From Anoplolepis gracilipes (taxonomy: Eukaryota > Arthropoda > Insecta > Hymenoptera > Formicidae): DNA of 64,000 nt. The stretch spans positions 191,001 to 255,000 of the forward strand of contig NC_132973.1 in the NCBI RefSeq assembly GCF_047496725.1, given 5' to 3'. Below the pieces are notes generated by a model. The model saw nothing but the letters and a program-made list of their open reading frames with translations. It ran no database searches and had not been told where the DNA came from. A program made the position numbers and the translations under genes. Every line of letters begins with the position of its first letter. Position 1 is the first letter of the stretch. Of this stretch, positions 12,701 to 25,808 are shown one piece after another.

Positions 12701-15700
12701 GCGATGCTTAAAACAACGAATCAATCTTTAGAAACGTCTAAATTTCGTAAAATAATTACCTTAAGTTGATGTGTGTTGAAGAATTTGAGAGCACTAGTAC
12801 CACCGCGACCAGCACCAGAACCCGCGGGTAAGTCGTGGACTTTCACTGGGAATTGTTCTAGCTGTGCGACGCAACTGTTTAACTTGGCTACTAAAGCACC
12901 AAACGCTCCAGGATGAAGATCCATGATGTCGTTGTTCTGTTGCATCTGAATAAAATATTACAATTGTACATACATACGCATTTAGAAGAGATCGAATAAG
13001 TGTGAACAGATCGCTTCTACTTACAGTGGACTCTGCAAACAATTTCCAAAACATACGAAGGCGGTCATAACGATTGCCTGGCGCATCTATGGTAGTGAGG
13101 TAGTTTAACAGAGCCTTGATAAGACCACTGTAATTCATTTCAAAGGGCGATATATCACTTTCGAGGACTATATCTCGTAATTCCGTTAACGCTGACAACA
13201 TTTCGTCTAATTCCTGGGTATAATAAATTGTTCAATTAATTGTGGATTATATAAATTGGTAGAAATGTATAAATTGAAATGCGTATATATTGTTATTAAA
13301 CACATAAAACATAAAATAGTAAGTACCATTTAGTATATCTATATATTTTATATATATTATATAGATATATTAAATGTACTTACTATTTTATGTTTCATGT
13401 GTTTAGTGACAATAATATATACACGTTTTAATTTATATATTATCGCTCGTATTTAGAACGCGCTTACAAAGATGTCAGCGCGTTGTTATGCAATAGAAGA
13501 ATCTGTTTTATATAAATTTTATATAGATTCTTCTATTGCATAACAACGCGCTAACATCTTTGTAAGCGTGTTCTGAATACGGGCCTATATATATTATATA
13601 TATTCGTGCAATGTATTTACGTTTGATTGCAATCGCTGTATCGCAGCAGTCAGTCGAGCGAGAACTGTTAGAGCTGGATGTGAACAAGGCGCGTCGTCCT
13701 GATATCTTGCCAGAAATTGGGCCGCTTGTTCACGCACCCACGTCTTCGCTTTATCCCGATTTCCGCCAGTTAAGCTCGGATTACTCGGTGGTTTCGACAA
13801 ATTCGTGGACGAACTCGAGTCTCTTTTGTCGCCGCTAGTGCTGGACGAGGATGATTTTCGGCCCCATTTGGCTGGATTAAGATTCCCTAGAAAACGATTG
13901 TTTTTCGGAGTGAAACCGGTGAATAGAGATTCTGGCTGTTGAGTTTGTTGCGGCGTGGTGGTACCAGCTAATCTCGAGAAACGACCCTTTTTATTTTGTC
14001 GTTTTTTCTTCAGCACATCACCGATTCTTCTATAATAAGTAAAAAGAAGAGATTTATAAATTTATATAATGTATATAATATAACACAATTATGTTAAAAA
14101 AAAAAAAGTAAAATTGTCAGTAAAGACATTTTGTACTAACAGGTGAGCACTTTGTGGTGTACTTGATTCTTCTACGCTACTGTTTAACTCTGTTCTATGT
14201 GGTTCCAATGAAGCACTGATATTTGGTTTATATTGGCATGATGATGCGATTGTGCCAAATAATATGTTGCCATTTGAAGATGGAGAGACAACCGGAGACG
14301 TGGCACTACTAGAAGACAACATTGCGGTGGAAGAAAGTGGTGTATTAGACGGACCTGGCTGTGGGCTTGGTAATGACGTACCTAAATGCAACATAAAATA
14401 ACACAATATATTATCTACATATATTATATAGTGGATTAAATGTATCGAAAACGAAAATGAGTAGGACGGTAATTTATTAACACAATTTACCAGAAGGGCA
14501 CTTGGGTGGTGAAACACCAAGAGGTACTTCGGGATCTGCTAATTGACGAACTTGATGTAGCACGCCCTCACGATGAAAATGAACCCCAAATACTTGTGGC
14601 AATCTCTTCATCAAGATACTCGCCATTTGAAGAGCCCCAATAACTATACGCAAATCTTGCGACGCTAACATACCAGCTATATGAGACGAGACCACTTGAT
14701 TCTTTAGAACATCCTGTATATGAAAAAAAAAAATTTACAAATAAAGTATATTGTAAATATTAAAATATGTACTATTTGCATATATATAATATACTATCTC
14801 ACTTAATATTTTATTTCACCTTAAGCAAATCAGTTGAAGCATAATACACCATACGAAGAAGAGCTCGGAGACATTTGCATTTTACAGCAGGCCCAGCTGA
14901 GCTACTATAAACTTCATATAGTACAGAGAATAAAGTTCGAATAAAAGACACTAGCCATTCGTTTGTTTCGATTACCGGAGGCACGACATCCATACTGCAA
15001 TCAATAACAAAATTATATTAACATGTGTTTGTTTTAGGCAATAAAATTCTACCAAAATATAATTCGTACCTAGATGAGCAAGTAGGACTCTTTCCCTCGG
15101 TGGGATTGGCATTTACTCTGCGAAATATACTTCTTGCCATTCCTATATCCTCGTTAATTTGTTTCATCACAGTCAGATCTATAGTGTAAGTTCGTCCTAA
15201 AGAGGAAAGGCATATTTCATCTTCACCATTTTGAAACGCCATCTGAAATAGTATATACAATTAATGCTTTGTACTTGTCGATTGATTAATGTACTTATAC
15301 ATTGCAATCATAGACAATCACCTCAATAATTCTAGAATCTATAGTACTGAACGGATGAGAACATTGTCTCTCGTCGCGCCATTCCCACTGGACAGTCTCC
15401 TGTTGATTGCTTGTCCTTTCGAGTAAACTATTTACACTAAATATTCCATCTGTCGGTAATGGAGGCATAAGTTCTTCGATTAGACACGTAATTTCGAACC
15501 ATTCCTGCGGTGTACGCGGCACCAACTCGACATCTTCCGTTTTTACTTCAAGAGATCCAGTTAAAAGATAACTTAATGTGAAAGCTATATTTTGTTGCAG
15601 CAACAGCTGTGCCAGATCAGGACAGCGATTCGATATCACAGAGAGCATTCGTAATACAGTTATGAAATTGTTAGTGCTGTTAACTGGCGGCGTAATCATA

Positions 15701-18700
15701 AGCTATAATAAAAAGATATAAAGTAACATATTATAAATAAGACCCAAAAATGATTCCAATAAAAAATATATTAAACTCTAATAATGTAATACGCACCAGC
15801 TGTTGCAGATTCTGTAAAAGTTCGGCATTGATAATTTTATGCAGCATCACGGGATCATGTTGGAAACTGTCAACTAATCGACTGAATGCTTGACACACAC
15901 ACTCGACGCTCTTCTTATCTTGATTCGTCAATCTGCTCGTTAATAATGGTAAACTATCCACTACCAAGTGAAAATCATCAGGATGAAGATTCTGACAGCA
16001 GTTTGCAGTAATTGTTAATGCTGCACGTTGTGCCGTAATGTTAAAGAAATCAACAAATTTTAAACAAGCTGACACTCCACCCTGGAATTAAAAAATAGTA
16101 TTCCAATAATTTTAGGAATCATTCAAAGTTAATCACAAGTTATCAAAAGTCTCGTTTGTAAAATATTAAATGTAAAACAGTATAAAACAGTATAAAATGT
16201 TTTGCTTAATTCAAAATATCTTTTTTACAATCAATACATACCGCATGTAAGATTGTTTTGCTGTGTCTGCGTGACAACATGGCTAATGCTGTCAAGCACT
16301 GTTCAGCTACGTCCATGCATTCGATCGATTCGAGCTTTTGCAAGAATACCGGGACCGCGTCTACTACAACAGTGGATGATCGCGGTAATGCTTCCATCAT
16401 ATACGTGAGGGCACGACACGCATGGGTCATTATCGCAAAATTATGCTCAATTCCTAATAAATTAATTAAAGCTGCAACCACTTGCTTAACAGGAAAACCG
16501 GTTAAAGTATCTTCGTTGCCCATTACGAGAATCTCGCCCATATTCATAACAGCCTGCAACTGTTCTCCCTCATCCTCAACAGCTTGCAAACCAGCTAATA
16601 ATTGTTGGGCCTTAGCAGCTAAATAAAAATTATTAATTTAAATTGGCATGAATAAAAGTAATATTTCAGCAATCATACACGATTATACATATCATACCAG
16701 AACTTGCACCCATACTCCTATTAAGTAAGTGTTGCATCCGCGGTCCTAATGCACCAAACACATGAGGTGGTAATCCTCTGGCCTCCAACAGAGCTTGCAA
16801 TCGTCCGACTTCTCCATCATCACTTTCGCTATCACCGGTCGTTCCTGACATTCCAGATGGTCCTCCACTGGCTTTATATGTAAAAAGAAAAAATTAATAT
16901 TCAATTTTATAATCGCACTTGATATAATAAAATGTAGTCCTTTGTGAACGGCTGGCCTTAATATCAAAAATTAATATAATGTATTAATATACATAACTTT
17001 TTAACAAATAAAAAATTATGACATGTATTAATATTATAATAAAATAAAAATTTGTATTAATTAATAAAAGCATTAGAGTACTTAATGTGAGCTCTGATTA
17101 CAAATGGCTAAATTAATATTACATTTATACGACAAAAATTTATCAGGCATGCCGATTAGCTATCGGATAGACAATTGCTGCAAAGAAGACTCCAGAGATT
17201 CTCTAATTAATAACTAATCGACACGTCCGACAAACTTTTTCATTGAACGTAATATCAATCTTAAGCTTATATATTAATGATATTTAACCTGTAGCAGATG
17301 TAGCAGTTGATGCCGACTCCTCCTCACCTGTGGTTGAAATTAACTGACTGCTAGGAATCGAAGATGACACTGACGTGGCACTGATAGAATCATTGCCTGA
17401 CATTACACCACCCAATCCTCCAGAGCCACTCTCAACCACCGGCTTCCTCACGCGCGATGAGGAGCGATGTCTGTAACATGATATCAATCACGTATTATTA
17501 TTATTATTATATATTTTAACTAATTAATGTAGGTTGTTCAAAAAGTTTTGAGCCTACAACACTTAGATAGCGTTCATATTTTTTCTTACATTTAGCAACG
17601 CTCCATCTGTCATATAAACACGTATAAAATGTCAGCACAATTAGATAATTTTTTTCATATTGTTATAGCTTCTCAAAGTTAACGTGTGTAATTTCAAAAG
17701 TGGAAAAATCTTAATATCGTGCAATGATAAAATTCTTCGTTTTGAAAGGTTTATCGACAACAGAAATTAATAGTGAGATGGTATTAGGAGAGTCTGCTCC
17801 TTCATTTGCAACGGTAAAAAGATGGATAGCAAAATTTAAACATGGTTGATACAAGTGTAAATGATGACCTCTCGTACTGGACGCCCAAAAGCTACATCAA
17901 CGTCAAAAAATTGTCAAAAAAGTCCATGATATGATATTAGAGGACAGGTTTATTATATAGTATTTATGTTTTGCATGAGGAATTACATATGAAAAAGTTT
18001 TGCGCAAGATGGGTGATGATTTGCTTTCAATCAATCAAAAACACATTCGAGTGAACATTTTAATCTCATTTTAGAGAGGGGATACATTTATTAGAGAAGC
18101 GTTGGACCAAATGCATTGTAGAGGGAGATTATACTGAAAAATAAACATCCCAGGTAGCAAAAATTAAAAATTAAAAATCAGTCTTTTATTGTTAGGCTCA
18201 AAACTTTTCAAATGACCCTCGTATATAAAATCTCATCACCAAATTTGCAATTAAGTTTGGAAAAAAAAGATATTTAAAAAAATACCTAAAAATTATAATT
18301 ACCTAGAACTCGAACAGGCACCCGTTGTAGAGTCTTTCTTATGATGTTTCCCTGAAGTCTTGTTGCTCGATGGCAGTTCCTTAGGTTGTTCGCCAGAAGC
18401 TTTCGCGCGAGAACGTAGCAGATGCTTGTGTGTAGAATGAGGGTGTGCAGGGTTGGCAGAAGCGGCGGCAGACACAGGTGGATTGGCAGTGGCCGTCGAC
18501 GCGATGCCACTCGTGCCTGCCCCGTCATGTGCCAACGCCCCCCCACCACTCTCCGCAGGGTTACTTGCTGCGTTACCCACTCTGATGCTGGACTTGACAC
18601 CCAGGACTTGACTACTCGTACTGCTACTCGTTGCGCTACAGGCCGCTCCGCCGTGAGATTTCGAATCTAAAATATTCAAATGTCACACAATCGTGTTGAG

Positions 18701-18842
18701 ATACATAGATAAAGATTGAGATTCGTTATATGACCATCTAATTGCGCATAGACTTTCATTGTTATATAAATGTCGATATAAATATGTAACATCTTTTTAA
18801 TATTTACACTTTTAAGCGTCATATGCATGTAAAATATTTTTC

Positions 18843-18874
<32 letters not shown>

Positions 18875-20950
18875 TAAATCTTGTGTATATGTACATAATT
18901 ATGAAAAACAAACATTTTCGCAAATTTGATAATTATACAAGTGATGTATGATTTCTATCATAATGTTTCATGCCATTTTATATACAATTTTTTATCTATT
19001 CTGTAGAGATAAATACCTATTTGATCACACATTTAAAACTGAACAATTTTATATTAATTTTTATATAAAATTGTGTATATTAATTTTATATTAATTTTTT
19101 TATATAAAATTGGTTAGCTCCACTTCTTTAATCAGCTTCGTAATCACGCAATTAGCAACATTAAGTGTTGCACGTTTTTCCTAGTACGCAGAAATTAGAA
19201 ATCGCGATTAGACTGTAATATTGTTTTAATGCCACGACAAAGATAATTACAACAGATGAAATGTAAAAATAATTATACAAAAACATAATACTTTTAAGTT
19301 TAATTCTGGTGGTTTTCAAATATATAATTTACACGTACATGTAGCAGTGGAAAATTTTGCCTGTTACCTGAGTGAAAAAATTTTTTAAATAAATAAAAAT
19401 TTTCACCAACTTTGTACTAGTTCAGGTATTCGAGTCTGATACACCATGGGGTTTCTTTTTCTTTTTTTTTTCCTTTTTTTTTTTGCAGAATTACCTGAAA
19501 TTTGACCTGAAAAGCCATCTATGCAAAATATCTTTATCTTCACAAATTTCCTGGGCTTAAAGAATATTCTTGGAGCTACTAAATGCAGTAAAAAATAAAT
19601 CTCATGATTATCATGTTGTGACAAGTCTGAGAAAAGCTGACCATTTTCAATACATTTTTGATCATACATTAAGGATTCATAAGATAAAAAATTAAATTTA
19701 GTTATTCTCTCGTTTAATATAAACTACATATTTGTAAATTCTAAAAACAATTGAGAATTAAAACCTATTTATAATAGTAACATTGTTTTTTCTTGTTTAA
19801 ATTTTCATTAAATATTCAATTAATAAAACATATTAATTTCACTATATTAAAAACCGTGAAAAGAAAAAAATATGTTTAACTTATTGAGACTTTTTGAATA
19901 TAATGAAGTACGTGAATATTTTCTATATATCCTTTATACATTATAATATACATAATTAATTCTTAAACAAAATGTAACAAAATATACATTGCTTTACATA
20001 AATATCAAACTTTATAATAGTGAATTTCTCAGTAATTATAGAAGAGAAATGATGATATGTGATAAGATTATCCAAGATATAATGTAATAAAAATCGATTT
20101 TCATACAAGATAATAGTTTCCCTCTGACTATTATAATAATAAATCAACATAAGAGAAAAAAATTCTTTGATTTATAATCCAATACAATATTTTACTAATC
20201 ATATTTATAAATGTCTATTTATTATTTATACTTAATCATTTCTATTAATTATTGTGAAAGAGACATCAGAATATACACCTCAAGGTTATGCACATAAAGT
20301 AATGATGTGATCAAAAAATGGCAGATTTACAGGAATTCTGGTAACTTGAACACATTACCTTAAGAGTAAAATGTTTACATTAAAAATTCATATAAAACTA
20401 ATAAATACAAAATTTCAATAAAAAAATATTACCAAATTTTTAAATATTAATTATAGATATTTATATAATTGCATTATTTAAATAATACTATGTTTTTTTT
20501 CGAATCTATCTCGCATTTTCTTTTTAAATTTTTAAAAAAATTAAAAACTTAGTCTATGAAGAAATCGACAATATTCATTGAAGAATATATCTATTTTTCA
20601 ATTTACCTTATACATGATATAATCAATTTCGAAATAGTAAATTGAATGTATAATTTTGTAAAAAAATTTTAAATTAAAGATTATTTTTTAACATTAACTT
20701 AAAAAATGTACATGTATAACATACAAAAACTAAAATGAAGTTTTACATATCACACTAACTTTTTTTTATAATTGTAATTTAATTATTAGAAAATTATCTA
20801 TGTCTTATACTGTATAATATGTTTGATTATTGTATGATATGTTTATAGATAACTTTACGAAAATGTTTGCATAGTTTATAAATTTTGGCATAATACAATA
20901 TTTATCCAATATTATTTGAGATAATATTATATAGATATTAAAATATATCA

Positions 20951-20997
<47 letters not shown>

Positions 20998-21221
20998 GAT
21001 ATATTTATGATATACATATCCAATTTTAAAAACTATTAAAATAATATATAATTTTATTATATATACATAATAAAAAGTTGAAAACATTTAAAGAATTTAG
21101 GTTTTTTATGTCACGTCAGTTAAGTGACAATGTTTTTAAATCTCATAATAATTATCAAATTTAAAAATATAAATAAAATATAAATTGAAATTGTATTTTT
21201 GCTTCTCTATCTTCCCCCCCC

Positions 21222-21269
<48 letters not shown>

Positions 21270-22563
21270 AAATATATTTACATAACTAATATCATGCATA
21301 AATGAGCTTGACATACAAGAATTTTACCTGATATTAAGTATAGTAAATGATGATGCTTGCATATGGATGTAGGGAACAAATTCAGAATGAAGTTCAATGA
21401 TTCTGATATTCGTTTAAGCTACTCGCATATTTGTAAGAGAACATAAGGGGAAGAAAATATAGTACGAAGTGTGTACTCCTTAAGCTTACCTTCTTGATGG
21501 TAGGTTTGTGTTGATATTGGAAAAAGTGCTTTGACAGCAGACACAAATCCTTCCAGACATTCGCTCATCCTCTGGCCTAATGATACAGTCTGATCTATGA
21601 CTCTTATTTTGATAATATTTGCATTTTCTAAATTTTATTATATTCCTATCTCTTGAAACATTTTCGCTTTCATTGATATATGACATATGCCTCATAATGG
21701 TCTCATTATTATTCTTTTTTTCGTTTACACACACAATTACATATAACACTTTGTCATAACTTATGACTGATCATGATATTAGATCAAAATTCATAATATA
21801 GTATGCAAATTCGCACAAAATCTCATTAATTAAAAATTGGAAAATTCAGTGTTATATACAAAAGAAAGAATTTTAGTATTTTTTTGTACTGCATCATATT
21901 TGAAAATTGATTTCACATAACTCTGTTAACAAGTTAGCGAACAAGTAGAGATGTAACAAACGTAATGTGTATATGTGTAAGTATAAAGATATAACTTCAT
22001 AAAGAGTCTCTTGTTGGCATTTTATATAAGTTAAAATGCTACCTGATGCTAAGCAATTTGTTCTTGCTCCTTCTCCATGTGTATATATATTGTTAAAAAA
22101 AATTACCTAACAAATTTACACACAACTATACTTGTCGTCCTTTTTCTATAGTATTTAATAAAGAAATATTTTTTTTTAAATTAACAGAACAATAATACAA
22201 TTTAAACATAATAATTTCCGTTAATTAAAATTTTTAAAAAAGTTACTTCTTTTATCAAATAACATTTGTTACAAATTATTCACAACAAGTTATTAATTTT
22301 ATTTGTTCCTTTATGTTTTAAAATTTCTCAATATTTATTTTAAAATAATATTTATGTTTGTATTTATTAAGATTTAAGAGCCGTCTAACTAAATGTGAGC
22401 AAGCGAGCAGTATAGCTCGCATTGCTTTCTTACTCATCTTCTGCTTGTTCGCTTGTCAAATTAGAGACAGCTCTAATTTACATTAAAAAGAAACACTTCT
22501 TTTATTATTAAAATATTTTTTAAAAATGAAGAAAACAAAAAAATATATATATAATTGATTATA

Positions 22564-22627
<64 letters not shown>

Positions 22628-22658
22628 TATATATATATACACATATATATATATATAT

Positions 22659-22698
<40 letters not shown>

Positions 22699-23806
22699 TA
22701 CACGAACCACACATGTATATCAAGTTTTTGATTCAAAGATATATATTTTGTCATCAGTTTTAGGAGTTTTTTTTTCTCTCAATATAATCAATGTAAGCAA
22801 TTTCAAAACAGAATTGAATCTTCACGCAAATCACACATCACGTCTTGCAATTGATAATATCAAATAAAGAAATATGCACTAACCTCCTCTTCCTCTCGAC
22901 GTGGATGGATGACTAGTGATTGGCGTCGCACTCGATGAAGCTACCAAGTTGCTGTAGGTACTTGTTTTTCGGCTATTGTATCCACTAGGCAGTGACAGAT
23001 CGTAACTGCTAACTCCCTGTGTCAATGCTTGTGGATTTTGTGGCGTACGAGAACGAGTCCGCGATGCCACACAATCAGTAGCTGTTAAATTTAATTCTGG
23101 CAAATTCGTCCTAGCTGCACTACGCACCCTTGTACCGCTACCACTATTATAACTGGCTTGATGAATCTTATGATGCGATCTCCAGTCAGTATCTGTATTG
23201 CACAATATTTCAATATGGTCATTAATTATGTCACATATTGCAATTAATAATTTAATTAACAGGTTTACAAAAAAAGAAAAAGTTTTAGAAGCTTAAATAA
23301 TATCAAAGTGTAACAAAAAATTGAAGTAAGAAATTGTTACACACTATCATGCAATAATGGACAGAAATTAGCCAAAATTGCACAATAGCATTATAATACA
23401 TAAATTGATAATAATATATAAAAAAAAAAGGAGAGAAAACAAATAAAATTATGTATGTTATATATAAATATTCTGATTAAATTATAAATGTATAATTACC
23501 TGGATAAGATTCTAAGCCACTTCCATGATTTCGTCGTTCACCTCTGATTCTACCTTCTCCTTTGGAAGAATCAATCAAATGTGTGTGCGCTGTGTTACTG
23601 TCAACTTGGGATGCTTGTGGATCGCCAGTGGTCTGTCTACGCCTTTTCTCTTCCACCGTATCTGAGATTGTACCAGTACTTTGTCGTTTTCTATAACCAC
23701 TGGAGCCACTACTAGAGCCTTTCCCCCTAAGTTTAGAGGTGTCTGCTGAAGCACTGGCCTTCTCTACAGACCCCCCTGATGACAACTGATCTTGTTGATC
23801 TGCCAT
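9783..23806 (-). CDS. TRIP12: E3 ubiquitin-protein ligase TRIP12 / circadian trip (HECT type)
   Basis: Twenty-three coding exons join in frame to 2046 residues (human about 1990). In transcript order: 23500-23806, 22884-23192, 18303-18666, 17289-17470, 16698-16871, 16242-16618, 15797-16081, 15322-15702, 15070-15242, 14820-14994, 14491-14713, 14141-14381, 13621-14029, 13025-13213, 12760-12945, 12479-12670, 12189-12394, 11573-11995, 11230-11482, 10891-11136, 10475-10804, 10075-10393, 9783-9979. The first 400 residues are Ser-rich and disordered. Armadillo-like repeats follow (about 445-790, with the HACRALTYMMEALPRSS block), then a WWE domain (about 767-835, VQWEWRD) and a C-terminal HECT domain (about 1680-2046). 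The HECT cysteine lies in VMTCVNYLKLP, residue 2013, codon 9885-9887. The protein ubiquitinates nuclear targets; in flies ctrip affects the circadian clock. The ATG at 23806 follows an acceptor at 23836, so it is placed just after a 5' UTR intron. The splice 14141/14029 (donor GTTAGT) is the least certain join. Confidence 0.93.
13270..13435. mobile_element. Foldback MITE in ctrip intron (first of a pair)
   Basis: The arm starting TAAATTGAAATGCGTATATA at 13270 is matched by its reverse complement ending at 13435, with about 75 bases per arm and several mismatches. It lies in the intron between exons 13621-14029 and 13025-13213. Confidence 0.75.
13446..13584. mobile_element. Foldback MITE in ctrip intron (second of a pair)
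   Basis: A second, unrelated palindrome starts 10 bases after the first. The left arm contains GCTTACAAAGATGTCAGCGC and the right arm its reverse complement with a few changes; arms are about 67 bases and meet near 13515. It ends 36 bases from the 3' border of the neighbouring exon, so it sits close to that exon's donor site at 13619-13620. Confidence 0.75.
17532..18221 (+). mobile_element. Degraded mariner-like DNA transposon in ctrip intron
   Basis: Imperfect terminal inverted repeats are visible: the left end contains AAAAGTTTTGAGCCTA and the right end GGCTCAAAACTTTT, each flanked by TA (17530-17531 and 18222-18223), the mariner target dinucleotide. Between them the plus strand encodes fragments of the N-terminal helix-turn-helix half of a mariner transposase (for example a stretch reading VKRWIAKFKHG), broken by stops and frameshifts. 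At 690 bases it is about half the usual 1.3 kb, so the catalytic part is deleted. It cannot encode an active transposase. Confidence 0.85.
21212..21269. repeat. Poly-C and (CT)n tract
   Basis: A run of cytosines is followed by CT repeats with single TT interruptions. It lies within the ctrip intron, about 220 bases from the candidate cassette exon. Confidence 0.9.
21490..21576 (-). CDS. TRIP12: Candidate 87-nt cassette exon of ctrip/TRIP12
   Basis: Inside the 4.2-kb intron between coding exons 2 and 3, the minus strand has an acceptor TCATTAG, 87 open bases and a strong donor AAG|GTAAGC. The exon enters in phase 1 and leaves in phase 1, exactly matching the flanking exons, so including it adds 29 residues without a frame change. 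The peptide has an amphipathic, protein-like composition (begins GQRMSECLEGF, contains VKALFPIS). The acceptor has a poor pyrimidine tract, so alternative inclusion is likely. It would give a 2075-residue isoform. Confidence 0.65.
22378..22473. mobile_element. Small foldback MITE with TAA target-site duplication
   Basis: The termini GAGCCGTCT and AGACAGCTC are inverted copies and are flanked by TAA on both sides (22375-22377, 22474-22476). The inner arms contain GAGCAAGCGAGCAG and its diverged reverse complement. The TAA duplication fits the PIF/Harbinger superfamily. It lies in a ctrip intron. Confidence 0.7.
22560..22695. repeat. (TA)n with CA interruptions
   Basis: About 135 bases of TA repeats with short ACACAC blocks. 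Two long minus-strand frames here read only as Ile/Tyr repeats and are not genes. Confidence 0.95.
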
Positions 23807-24683
23807 AGATTAATCGACTCATGCCACTATTCTGTCTGTAATGAAAAAATAAAATGCATAATTTTTTTATTATATAAATATAACCAAATATAGCAAATTT
23901 TCTTATTTATATTTACATACAATTATAATTATAGTATCTAATAAAATGCTAAAAATAAGATGCTTGATAAATAATTTTAGATAGCTAAAAAGAATTTCTA
24001 GAAAATGTTAATAAATTTAATTTCATTAATCTCTTAAATAAATCAATAGATAAAATAATTTCTGAAAATAAAACTTGCTATAATTAAATATTATTTTACC
24101 AATCAATTGTTTAAATATATTTTAGAAAAAAATAGATTAGATATTTTTTTTCGAAAGTAAAACAGCTGGAGGAGTCAGATAAATTAAGTCTTAAATTAAT
24201 GTACTTGTAAGTTATCATATAACGTTTCTATGTCCATGTAAATGTGCGTAATATAATGAAAACAACACAATGGAAGAGAACCAACACGTCATTAAAAATG
24301 AAATCGGTCGAATGTCGTATAGCATATAGACCACGATACACGGAGGAGAACAAGAGTTTCCTTATTACAGCCTTCTCATTATTGAAGGAAAATATTAATA
24401 ATGCTATCGCTCACACACAAAGCGAGCGTTTACTTTCGATTATCGCATTCGAAATTCAACCAAGTCGCCCGTTCGCGCACAGAGATACGAAATGGAAGTT
24501 CACGACGGTCAGGTGTTCGCATTTAAATGAACACACAATAGGAATTAAATGCCCGTCGAGGATGCTCAGCGATTTCGTCGTCGTTGCATTCGCGATCTCT
24601 ACTACCTGCTACAACGAATGTTGAACCGGACAGCAGCAGCAACATGACGTTCACAATGATATCGACAGCGCGATTTCTAACAC

Positions 24684-24684
<1 letters not shown>

Positions 24685-24720
<36 letters not shown>
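24685..24720. repeat. 36-base poly-A tract
   Basis: Thirty-six uninterrupted adenines, so a likely length-variable site and a possible retroposon tail. No retroposon body was recognised next to it. Confidence 0.9.
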
Positions 24721-24722
<2 letters not shown>

Positions 24723-25338
24723 CATGCCTCGACGCGAGCCATATGCGCTCGGATAACAAGAGCGTGACTAAATAAAACGGTTGGTCGCGATACGCAATTA
24801 ATATTTTTTTCCCCCGCGCCTCGCCGTAGGAGATAGTAACGAACCGAGAATCATAACAAACAGTACGCGACTGCTAGCTGGCTGGCTGGCTGGCTGGCTG
24901 ATTGTTCCGTCCATCCGATATCACTGAGTAACGCGAAATTGTGCCGTTGACATGACGGCGAAGAGGCCCCTTGCCCCTTTCCAGCCCGATCCGGGTGATT
25001 ACTCAGTCGCGACAAAGCACGATAAAGGCACGAGTCAGCGACATCAGCGAGCAGGCAGGGAGCTTCGAACCCAGATACTCCGAAACTCTGAATTTGTAGC
25101 GTAACAAAGACTCGCGAGCGAGCCACCATTTGCTCGCGATCGAGTAATGGAGGACGGGGTTTCTCTCCTCGTCCTACTCGCACGCGCTCTCCTCTCTCGC
25201 TCGCTGTGACCTCAGGTTGAAGTCCTCCAAAAAAGAGAGAAGTCCCCCTTCTTCCTTGCCCTTATCCCTACACCCTCCCGTCCGCCTGTCTCCCTGCGAC
25301 TCGTTCTCCCTTCCTCTCGTCTGCCCTTCCTTCCCACC

Positions 25339-25537
25339 CACTCACTCATTTGCTCGCTCGCTCACTCGCTCACTCGCTCACTCACTCACTCACTCACTCA
25401 CTCACTCACTCACTCACTCACTCACTCACTCACTCGCTCACTCACTCGCTCGCTCGCTCACTCACTCACTCACTCACTCACTCACTCACTCACTCACTCA
25501 CTCACTCACTCACTCACTCGCTCGCTCGCTCGCTCGC
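25339..25537. repeat. About 200-bp CTCA/CTCG tetranucleotide array
   Basis: About 50 copies of CTCA are broken by short runs of CTCG. Two plus-strand frames read through it as Leu-Thr-His-Ser / Leu-Ala-Arg-Ser repeats; these are repeat artefacts. Confidence 0.95.
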
Positions 25538-25764
25538 CCCACGCACTCTTTTCGATGCTTTCATCAGGGACTCTTTTTGAAAACAGTTAACTCAAGTATG
25601 GATATGTGCGTGTATATGTATGTACGTATCTTTACCTGAATGTGGGAAAAACATGCCCAGGGCATCGCGACGAGCGGAGTTATCCTCTCTCGACTTGGTG
25701 AAACGCGAGACGAGGAGAACCTTCGTTCCCCCTTCGTTTTATCGTTGCATACGGACACATACAC

Positions 25765-25774
25765 ACGCACGCAT

Positions 25775-25808
<34 letters not shown>
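25765..25808. repeat. (ACGC)n microsatellite
   Basis: About eleven ACGC units with one ATGC variant, in CpG-rich DNA near the candidate ctrip alternative first exon. Confidence 0.9.

Larger units (their letters stand above)
18667..22883. other. Long ctrip intron
   Basis: Apart from the candidate exon at 21490-21576 and a small MITE at 22378-22473, this intron is AT-rich and simple. It holds (AT)n at 18852-18876 and 20955-20995, a C-run followed by (CT)n at 21212-21269, and a composite (TA)n/(CA)n tract at 22560-22695. No other open exon-like block with matching phase was found. Confidence 0.7.

Noticed and set aside
24244..24624. 126-codon plus-strand frame upstream of ctrip
   Set aside because: No recognisable domain; it overlaps the ctrip 5' intron and a poly-A tract on the other strand.
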